From positions 1,302,001 to 1,366,000 of the forward strand of contig CP064953.1 in NCBI GenBank assembly GCA_015679245.1: a stretch of DNA of 64,000 bases. The letters are read 5' to 3'. The notes under the pieces are model-generated. The model saw only the letters and a program-made list of their open reading frames with translations, searched no databases and was not told where the DNA came from. Shown here piece after piece: positions 43,881 to 50,229 of this stretch (its first letter is position 1; each line of letters opens with the position of its first letter). Source of the DNA: Actinomycetaceae bacterium zg-1166. GTDB lineage: Bacteria; Actinomycetota; Actinomycetes; Actinomycetales; Actinomycetaceae. The translations under genes and the position numbers were made by a program.

Positions 43881-44206
43881 GAGCCGCTTCCCGGAACGTC
43901 CGGACCGAAAGGCCAGCTAGAAGAGCTACCCATCTGAGCAAGGATCTCCTTGCAAATCGGGCACACTGGGTAGCCGTCAGGATTGCGCGAAGGCGTCCAC
44001 ACTTTGCCGCACAGAGCTACCACAGGCCCGCCTTCAATCGCAGATTCGGTAATCCGCGACTTGCGCACGTAGTGAGCGTAGCGCTCGTTATCGCCAGGAG
44101 CCTTTCGTTCCTCAGTGCGTTCGAGTACATCGATGCCCGCCGAGGATTGCTCGGGGTTTCCAGGATTCCCAGGATGCTGAGGTGGCTGCGGAGGCAAGGT
44201 ACTCAT
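43877..44206 (-). CDS. DUF3039 family protein
   Basis: A 109-residue protein of the actinobacterial DUF3039 family. After a Pro-rich start it contains ERYAHYVRKSRITESAIEGG, VALCGKVWTPSRNPDGYPVCPIC (read as VALCGKVW and DGYPVCPICKE), whose three Cys (C-G-K-V-W and C-P-I-C) could bind zinc. The function is unknown; it is coupled to the SF2 helicase gene by a 4-bp overlap. The ATG at 44206 was preferred to an upstream ATG at 44278; it lacks a Shine-Dalgarno, and TAGACT seven bases before it could be the -10 box of a leaderless mRNA. Confidence 0.85.
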   Translation of the reverse strand: MSTLPPQPPQHPGNPGNPEQSSAGIDVLERTEERKAPGDNERYAHYVRKSRITESAIEGGPVVALCGKVWTPSRNPDGYPVCPICKEILAQMGSSSSWPFGPDVPGSGS

Positions 44207-44395
44207 AGGTATTAGTCTAAGCGGATGGAATTGGAGGAGAGGCAGAGCGGAGAGTTCGGCTACCGTGAGTTTTCTCATCGAGATTTCCCTACATCATTTC
44301 TCTACATCTCTTCGTGACAGGCTAGCCATACCTCACAAAACTCACATGCCATGTTTCCCGTGTGCCTTCGCACGCCGCATATCCCCCTGTTCACA

Positions 44396-44474
44396 CAGCG
44401 CCCGTTTCTGCGTGAACAAAGCTGAATAGCGCCCGCTTCTTTTTGGGCAGCACCCGCCTCTGCACAAACAATGC
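44396..44474. repeat. Imperfect 27-bp direct repeat, 52-bp period
   Basis: Copies at 44396-44422 and 44448-44474 match at 20 of 27 positions; six of the seven differences are transitions. A third partial copy of the CGCCCGCTTCT core lies between them at 44429-44440. Confidence 0.7.
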
Positions 44475-44593
44475 TCCTGCCAGGTTTGTACACCACATGC
44501 TCGTCGTAGTCCATATCGATATCGGGGTGCCGTAGGTCTATCGGGGCACTGTAAGCCATTTCGAGATATCACAGGCCTATCTAGGCAGAGAAA

Positions 44594-44618
44594 AGAGGCC
44601 AGGATTAACCTGGCCTCT
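44594..44618 (-). terminator. Rho-independent terminator of hup
   Basis: Perfect 10-bp arms AGAGGCCAGG and CCTGGCCTCT with a 5-base loop, followed on the minus strand by TTTCTCT. It lies 25 bases after the HU stop codon. This is the cleanest terminator in the window. Confidence 0.9.
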
Positions 44619-44643
44619 CCTTCGCGAAATCGCGACAACTAGA

Positions 44644-44925
44644 TCACTTGGCAACAGCCTTCTTCAGAGCCGAGCCAGCAGTGATCTTCACGCCGAAGCC
44701 AGCGGGGATTTCGATCTCCTCGCCGGTACGTGGGTTACGACCCTTACGAGCGGCGCGTTCAGTGCGCTCCACGGCAAGAAGACCTGTGATCTTCACAGCT
44801 TCACCCTTGGAGAGAGTCTCGACGAGAACCTCCTGGAGTGCGCCGAGAGCCTTGTCGGCGTCGGTCTTGGAAAGGCTGGCCTTCTCAGCGATGGCAGCAA
44901 TAAGCTCAGTACGGTTAAGGGACAT
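44644..44925 (-). CDS. hup: HU-family nucleoid DNA-binding protein
   Basis: A 93-residue HU protein. SLNRTELIAAIAEKASLSKTDADKAL forms the helical dimerisation part (SLNRTELIAAIAEK shown), and GRNPRTGEEIEIPAG (about 55) is the canonical DNA-binding beta-arm. It lacks the long Lys/Ala-rich tail of mycobacterial HupB. The ATG at 44925 is preceded by GAGGCACAGGA. The leader contains a small 6-bp hairpin (44955-44974). It bends and compacts chromosomal DNA. Confidence 0.95.
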   Translation of the reverse strand: MSLNRTELIAAIAEKASLSKTDADKALGALQEVLVETLSKGEAVKITGLLAVERTERAARKGRNPRTGEEIEIPAGFGVKITAGSALKKAVAK

Positions 44926-44954
44926 TCCTGTGCCTCTCAATATCTACGTGTGTA

Positions 44955-44974
44955 CCCGAGCATTTTCACTCGGG
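44955..44974. repeat. Small hairpin in the hup leader
   Basis: CCCGAG and CTCGGG arms with an 8-base loop, about 30 bases upstream of the hup start codon. It may be an mRNA stem or an operator. Confidence 0.4.
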
Positions 44975-45698
44975 CCTAGAGTCACAATGTAGCGGAAAAA
45001 CCGACATTTGTGTATGTGCGAACCTCCGTGTTGCCCACGCTATTCAGGCACTTCCCAGCCCCACCTGTCTTCTCCCTACCGCCTTTCCTCTTTCTCTCCT
45101 TACTCTTACCAAGCTATCTCTATTCACATTCCAGCGTTCATCTTGACCTCACTGTTTCTCTTTCTTCCCCGACGGCGAGACCATCACAGAGCTGCCTGTT
45201 TGCATGTAAAGATCCCGTTTACCTGGAAGAACTCTTATCTCTCCTCATCGGATCACTAGGGTGATTACACTTCGCACCCGTGTTTGAAAATCTCTCACAA
45301 TCGGCTATTTCTCGCGCAAAAGTCCAGATCGGAATGCACATATGTCCTCGTGTAGAAGGTGGCTGAACACGCGCAGATGTCGCACGTGCTTGTCTCCCAA
45401 CCAGCAGGAGAAACCCTCGACAGATCACTCGTGATTCATACTTTGCCCCCTACTCGTCTCCACTCTCTCAATCTCATCTCCACAAAAATGAGCTGCGGAT
45501 TCCTGCTCACGAGCCTTACTGCTTGACACAACTCTCACAGGTGTGCGCCTATCGTGTCTTTGATTCAGACATGAATTATCGAGAGAAAATATGCTACACC
45601 TCACACACGTGTATCGTGTTCACATACCGTAAATGTCATGAGATGAGATCCTATTCTCAGAAAAACCTCACGTGCCCGTTGCGGCAAAGGAGAACATG
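44975..45698. other. About 720 bases without a gene upstream of the esterase gene
   Basis: AT-richer than its surroundings with long pyrimidine runs near 45060-45180. Short frames exist but none resembles a protein. A TTGACA at about 45532 could be a -35 box but no well-spaced -10 follows. It must hold the divergent hup and esterase promoters. Confidence 0.5.
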
Positions 45699-46667
45699 AT
45701 GACCTTCTTCGACCTCCCCCTTGAAGAGCTACGCTCATACTGTCCTCACATCCCCGAACCCGGAGACTTCGACGCGTTCTGGTCGCAAACACTCACAGAT
45801 CATCCCTTCACTCCCTCGACACTCGAATGGGTACCCGCCTCAGATAGCACGGTGAGCAGTTTCAGCGTGCAGGATGTGCGTTTTGGTGGTTACGAGGATT
45901 CACCGATTGCAGCCTGGCTCCTCACGCCACCAGGCCATGGCCCCTTCCCTACCCTCGTCCACTTCGTAGGATACGGCTGCGGTCGCGGCTTCCCCGAAGA
46001 ACACCTCGCCTGGCCTGCCAGCGGATTTGCAATCCTCGTCGTCGATGCCCGAGGGCAGGGCGGAAGCTACGGCAGCGGTGGCATCACAGCCGATCCAGCC
46101 CCAGCTGGTGGCCCGACCTCAATGTCCCTCATGACTCGTGGGATTCATTCTCCCTACACGTATTACTACCGCCGTGTCTTTGTGGACGCTCATCATGCGG
46201 TAGAGGCCGCCTCTTTGCTTCCTGAGGTCGACGAATCGAGGATATACACGTGGGGAGCTTCCCAGGGCGGAGCGTTAAGCGTGGTAGCAGCGGCACTCAA
46301 TTCCCGCGTACGTGCTCTCATGAGCGATGTTCCCTTCCTCTGCCACTTCCGCAGAGCTGTGGGACTGTCCACCACACGCCCGTATGAGGAACTTACGCGT
46401 TTCTTCTCCGTGCGCCGCGACCTTGTAGAGCAGACCTTTGCCACCTTGAACTACTTCGATGTGGTGCATTTTGCTCGACGCACCAGCGTCCCGGCTCTCT
46501 TTTCCACAGCGCTTATGGACGAGGTGTGCCCACCTTCCACTGTATTTGCCATGGTCAATACATATGCGGGTGAGCACTCTATCGAGATCTATCCCTACAA
46601 TGGCCACGAAGGCGGTTCCACGTATCAACTACGACGGCAGATTGCCTGGGCACGTGAGCGTTCCTGA
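45699..46667 (+). CDS. Acetylxylan esterase / cephalosporin-C deacetylase family (CE7)
   Basis: A 322-residue alpha/beta hydrolase. It has the CE7 features VVDARGQGGSYG (R-G-Q-x-x-S), the nucleophile elbow WGASQGGALS (G-x-S-Q-G), the Asp-bearing LMDEVCPPST (about 263) and the His in YNGHEGG (about 305). CE7 enzymes deacetylate xylo-oligosaccharides and other small acetyl esters inside the cell; no signal peptide is present. The ATG at 45699 lies six bases after AAGGAG; another ATG one codon earlier is possible. It stands alone: no glycoside hydrolases or sugar transporters are nearby. Confidence 0.88.
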   Translation: MTFFDLPLEELRSYCPHIPEPGDFDAFWSQTLTDHPFTPSTLEWVPASDSTVSSFSVQDVRFGGYEDSPIAAWLLTPPGHGPFPTLVHFVGYGCGRGFPEEHLAWPASGFAILVVDARGQGGSYGSGGITADPAPAGGPTSMSLMTRGIHSPYTYYYRRVFVDAHHAVEAASLLPEVDESRIYTWGASQGGALSVVAAALNSRVRALMSDVPFLCHFRRAVGLSTTRPYEELTRFFSVRRDLVEQTFATLNYFDVVHFARRTSVPALFSTALMDEVCPPSTVFAMVNTYAGEHSIEIYPYNGHEGGSTYQLRRQIAWARERS

Positions 46668-46870
46668 AGGTTCTTAAAGCAGAATTTCCGCACCGACTCA
46701 GATAGCCGGGCAGATGAGCGTTTCCACTCCCGAAATTCTGGAATTGAAAGGCATTGAGCGATCTAGGAAATGTACGCAGTTTCCATCTAAGGGCTCTTCG
46801 GAAGATCCGAAATTTTACACATTGTGAACAGTACATTCGTTTCCTCGGCATTCTCACTAATGTACATAAT

Positions 46871-47656
46871 ATGTCACACCACCACTATTTTGCCGAAGGA
46901 GCATCCCTCTCTCTTCCTGTGGCAATCGCAATGCTCCCTTTCTCCCTAGGGCTTGGACTCTTTGTCGCAAAGTCAGGGTTACCGTGGTGGTGTGCACCTT
47001 TCTTCGCTGCAGTAGTATTCGCCGGTTCACTTGAATTCCTTTTAGTGGGAATGGTGTCGTCTCTCACACCTCTCGCCTCAATCGCGGCAGCGACATTCCT
47101 CGTGAATTTACGCCATGTGTTCTACGCACTCTCTTTCCCACTCCAGCAATATAAGGGAATCGCTGGGAAATTCTTCGGAATCTATACGTTGTGCGACGAG
47201 ACGTGGGCTTTGACTTCACGCCCAGAAGCTACACGCTGGCCAGGTGCAAAGCTCTTCGGAGTTCAGATAGTTATTTATGTGGTTTGGATTCTCGGTACTC
47301 TCGCAGGAGTTTTAGTGGGATCTATTATCCCGGAGAATATCGAGGGATTTGAATTCGGGGTGACGGCATTCTTCATCGTATTAGCAATCGATGCGTATAA
47401 GGAACGTCCCTCTCGTAAAATTCTTGGCCTCTCACTCTTCCTCGCAGCGCTCTCGATGGAGATGGTAAAAGATACGATGGTCGCCCTCGCTATGGGTATA
47501 TATCTCCTTATCCTCCTCGGAGTATATGCCGGGCAGTATTTGAAGAAGAAATATAGTGAGAAGAGTTCACATATATCAGATGCTCCACAACCCCTATCAG
47601 CTTCGTCGAATCTTCCGAATCTTCGCACTTTAGACAACTCAGAGATGGATTCATGA
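46871..47656 (+). CDS. azlC: AzlC family branched-chain amino acid exporter, large subunit
   Basis: A 261-residue polytopic membrane protein. GASLSLPVAIAMLPFSLGLG (near the start), FAGSLEFLLVGM and FLVNLRHVFYALSFP (about 75) match the AzlC/YgaZ family, in which the N-L-R-H motif is conserved. With AzlD it exports branched-chain amino acids or their analogues. The frame extends upstream but the ATG at 46871 begins at the family start. No Shine-Dalgarno is visible; TAATGT lies seven bases before the ATG, so the mRNA may be leaderless. It overlaps azlD by 4 bp. Confidence 0.9.
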   Translation: MSHHHYFAEGASLSLPVAIAMLPFSLGLGLFVAKSGLPWWCAPFFAAVVFAGSLEFLLVGMVSSLTPLASIAAATFLVNLRHVFYALSFPLQQYKGIAGKFFGIYTLCDETWALTSRPEATRWPGAKLFGVQIVIYVVWILGTLAGVLVGSIIPENIEGFEFGVTAFFIVLAIDAYKERPSRKILGLSLFLAALSMEMVKDTMVALAMGIYLLILLGVYAGQYLKKKYSEKSSHISDAPQPLSASSNLPNLRTLDNSEMDS

Positions 47657-47967
47657 TCCCTTATATTCTTGCTGCCGTAGGAATAAGTGCGGGAATTACT
47701 TTTGCCCTTCGTGCACTTCCATTTGCACTTCTCTCTCATATCCGCGATTCGGATCTGGCGCATTATCTTGCCGCTCGAATGCCTCTAGGGATGATGATAA
47801 TCATCTCGCTTTACACGCTTCGACATGTGGACTTCAGTGCGAGGGAGCAATGGCTCCCCGTTCTCTTAGCAGTTTCTCTCACCATTGCCCTGCATATCTG
47901 GAAGTCGAATATGCTTCTCAGCGTCGGCGCTGGAACTGCCCTCTATGTCACCCTTATGTCGGTATGA
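47653..47967 (+). CDS. azlD: AzlD family branched-chain amino acid exporter, small subunit
   Basis: A 104-residue membrane protein with four hydrophobic segments. FALRALPFALL (about 17; family T-x-x-x-R-x-x-P-F) and AARMPLGMMIIISLYTL are AzlD/YgaH signatures. It pairs with AzlC to form the exporter, and its ATG overlaps the azlC stop by 4 bp. No dedicated terminator with a U-tract follows, only a weak stem at about 48001-48030. Confidence 0.9.
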   Translation: MIPYILAAVGISAGITFALRALPFALLSHIRDSDLAHYLAARMPLGMMIIISLYTLRHVDFSAREQWLPVLLAVSLTIALHIWKSNMLLSVGAGTALYVTLMSV

Positions 47968-48275
47968 GAGACACGCACGAGATACGCCAGTAGACACAAG
48001 ACTTCCCTTGCATAGTCGATTTAAGGAAGTATCCGTGGTGGATACACCGGTAGGCACAAAGATTCCTTCCCAAACGCCAGGATCGGTAAGGAATAATTGT
48101 GACTGAACGAATGGTATCAGCTCCTCATGTACAAACCCCGGTATCTGCGGGGAATAAAACTGCCACTCCGGGGAAGGCCGCGACCACAGATACGGCTGAA
48201 AATGCGTCCAGCATAACTGCCCTACAACATAACCGCTCCTCCGGGGAAGATTCTCAAATGAGGAATAGTACAAGA
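47968..48275. other. About 300 bases without a gene between azlD and metY
   Basis: Convergent region. It contains an imperfect 29-bp direct repeat (47981-48070) and no credible coding frame. Confidence 0.5.
47981..48070. repeat. Imperfect direct repeat of about 29 bp, 60-bp period
   Basis: Copies begin GATACGCC (47981) and GATACACC (48041) and agree at roughly three quarters of positions, again differing mainly by transitions. An inverted repeat ACTTCC...GGAAGT (48001-48030) overlaps the first copy. Confidence 0.6.
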
Positions 48276-48324
48276 TGGAGGAAAGGTGGAGGGAAGCGTC
48301 ATTCTTCCCTCCACCTTTCCTCCA
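48276..48324 (-). terminator. Long hairpin terminator after metY
   Basis: Perfect 20-bp arms (48276-48295 and 48305-48324) with a 9-base loop, ten bases after the metY stop. No U-tract follows on the minus strand, but a stem this long between convergent genes is a strong transcription end or mRNA stabiliser. Confidence 0.8.
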
Positions 48325-48333
48325 GTTCCTCTC

Positions 48334-49662
48334 TTAGTTGTGAACGACGGCCTTCGCAGCCGCTGTAAAACCGAGTTCAAGATCCTCAAGGATATCCTCG
48401 ATTGCTTCCAATCCCACTGAGAGTCGCACCAAACCAGGTGTTACTCCTGAGAGAGCCTGCTCTTGGGGCGAAAGTTGAGCATGGGTTGTCGTTGCCGGAT
48501 GGATAACAAGCGAGCGTGCATCCCCAATATTGGCCACATTGGAATGCAACTTCAGTGCAGAGACGAAAGCTGAACCAGCCGCAAGGCCTCCGGCCAGCTC
48601 GAAGGCGATCACCGATCCAGCACCCTTAGGTGCGTATTTAAGTTGAAGCTCGTGGTAGGGGCTTGACTTTAGGCCTGCATAGTTCACCTTCGTTACCTCG
48701 GGTTTCGCCTCAAGATACTCGGCTACACGCTGCGCATTGGACACATGGCGTTCCACGCGCAAGGAAAGCGTCTCGATTCCTTGCCCAATCTGGAAGGCGT
48801 TGAAGGGAGAAATTGCCGCACCTGTATCGCGCAAGAGCTGTGTTCGAATCTTGAGGATATAGGAGACATTCGCTCCAAATGGTCCATCAGCGCCCAGGTC
48901 ACGCCCGTAAACTAGGCCGTTATAGGAAGGGTCAGGCTCGTTGAAACCGGGGAAACGCTCAGGATAAGCGGTGTAATCGAACTTTCCTCCATCCACAATT
49001 ACACCCCCGAGCGAGGTGCCGTGCCCACCTAAGTATTTCGTCGCTGAATGAACCACAACGTCAGCGCCCCATTCAAGGGGGCGAATGAGGTAAGGGGTAG
49101 CCACCGTAGAATCGACGATAAGGGGAGCACCAAATTCGTGAGCGACATCAGCTACTGTCTCAATATCCAGGATGTCGCTACGCGGATTCGGAATTGTTTC
49201 AGCGAAGAATGCCTTTGTGCGCGCAGTAATTGCCGCGCGCCACGACTCTGGATCACCTGGATTCTCCACAAATGTTGTCTCAATTCCAAGCCGACGAAGA
49301 GTGTGGGAGAGGAGATTGTAAGTTCCGCCGTAGAGAGAGGGACTCGCAACAATGTGATCTCCCGCATCAGCAACGTTGAGGAGAGCATACGTGACAGCAG
49401 CTGATCCAGAAGCGACGAGAAGTCCACCCACGCCGCCTTCGAGTTCACTAATTCGCGTCTCAATTGCCTCGGCTGTAGGGTTCGTCAAACGCGTGTAAAT
49501 CGGACCGAGGTCTGTCAAAGCGAAGCGATCAGCGGCCTGCTTAGCGTCCTTGAACACATAGGACGTAGTCTGATAGATCGGCAGAGCGCGACTACCTGTT
49601 TCACTATCGGGGTGTTGCCCTGCATGGATCTGTTTAGTTTCAAATGCCCAGTTCTTCGACAT
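48334..49662 (-). CDS. metY: O-acetylhomoserine sulfhydrylase (O-acetylhomoserine aminocarboxypropyltransferase)
   Basis: A 442-residue Cys/Met-metabolism PLP enzyme. PIYQTTSYVFKDAKQAADRF (about 28), YTRLTNPTAEAIETRI (about 55), DSTVATPYLIRPLEWGADVV (about 184) and HSATKYLGGHGTSLGG (about 205), whose Lys binds PLP, are MetY signatures. It makes homocysteine directly from O-acetylhomoserine and sulfide. The ATG follows AAGGAGC. No metX or metH gene is in the window. Its leader contains interleaved helices suggesting RNA-based control. Confidence 0.93.
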   Translation of the reverse strand: MSKNWAFETKQIHAGQHPDSETGSRALPIYQTTSYVFKDAKQAADRFALTDLGPIYTRLTNPTAEAIETRISELEGGVGGLLVASGSAAVTYALLNVADAGDHIVASPSLYGGTYNLLSHTLRRLGIETTFVENPGDPESWRAAITARTKAFFAETIPNPRSDILDIETVADVAHEFGAPLIVDSTVATPYLIRPLEWGADVVVHSATKYLGGHGTSLGGVIVDGGKFDYTAYPERFPGFNEPDPSYNGLVYGRDLGADGPFGANVSYILKIRTQLLRDTGAAISPFNAFQIGQGIETLSLRVERHVSNAQRVAEYLEAKPEVTKVNYAGLKSSPYHELQLKYAPKGAGSVIAFELAGGLAAGSAFVSALKLHSNVANIGDARSLVIHPATTTHAQLSPQEQALSGVTPGLVRLSVGLEAIEDILEDLELGFTAAAKAVVHN

Positions 49663-49689
49663 TGTGTGCTCCTTGGGGTTATGGGATGT

Positions 49690-49822
49690 AATGAGATATC
49701 TGCGAACACTGAACCCGGAGGAGCAAAAGAGTGCGCCCCTACTACCCTTCCGGGTTTGTAAGACGCACGGGATCCAGATTGGCTGCCACGGCTAGAGCCG
49801 AGCCTTCATTGTGTGCGCCTAC
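49690..49822 (-). promoter_or_regulatory. Structured metY leader RNA with mutually exclusive helices
   Basis: On the minus strand the order is CGGC-TAGA-GCCG hairpin (49800-49789), GTGCGTC (49768-49762), AACCCGGA (49756-49749), GGCGCAC (49736-49730), TCCGGGTT (49719-49712). The first and third of these last four pair, and the second and fourth pair, so the helices interleave as a pseudoknot or a switch. That, with the sulfur-gene context, suggests a SAM-type riboswitch or attenuator, but I could not match a specific SAM riboswitch consensus. Confidence 0.45.
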
Positions 49823-50134
49823 GGGCGGCACATTCGCATCTGGAACATGTACGGGATCCTATCGAGCTGACAGGCAGACATCGCAACATGTTCGCATCTT
49901 GAGATAACTGTCTAGCCAAGAGATACCGCCAAAACTCTCCTTCTCCTCCCGCCCTGCTTCCCATTCTGGGGTAGCACAACCTCAACACATCTGAGAGGAA
50001 CATGCCCTCACTTCCTCACGCACTTTGCCAAGGAAAACATTTTGTGCGCATAGTGCGCCCACACGCTCAGTAACCACATACTTCACCAGAGAAAACACAC
50101 ATCTGGAATGTGCATGTTCACGCACCCTCCCAAC
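49823..50134. other. About 310 non-coding bases upstream of metY
   Basis: No gene. The motif CATCTGGAA or close variants recur (about 49843, 49983, 50101) together with ACATG, and an imperfect palindrome centred on AACATGTT lies near 49888. These could be regulator sites for metY but no known consensus was recognised. Confidence 0.4.
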
Positions 50135-50177
50135 AGAGGAGAGGCAGTTGGCCACCAGAGCCAACCGCCTCTCCTCT
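50135..50177 (-). terminator. Hairpin terminator after the nucleotidase gene
   Basis: Arms of 18 bases with a single mismatch (50135-50152 and 50160-50177) and a 7-base loop, about 50 bases after the stop codon. No U-tract follows on the minus strand. Confidence 0.75.
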
Positions 50178-50229
50178 TAGTCGCTCGCAACGTCAGCGCG
50201 CGCTACACGCGTGATACTAAGCGCAATCC

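Larger units (their letters stand above)
44207..44643. other. 437-base region between DUF3039 and hup
   Basis: No supported gene. Two overlapping minus-strand frames of 85 and 98 codons exist (44302-44559 and 44342-44638) but neither resembles a known protein and both cross a tandem repeat. It contains that imperfect repeat (44396-44474) and the hup terminator. Confidence 0.5.

Noticed and set aside
44302-44638. Two overlapping minus-strand frames between DUF3039 and hup
   Set aside because: No recognisable family, no ribosome-binding site, high Cys/Arg content and they cross an imperfect tandem repeat and the hup terminator.
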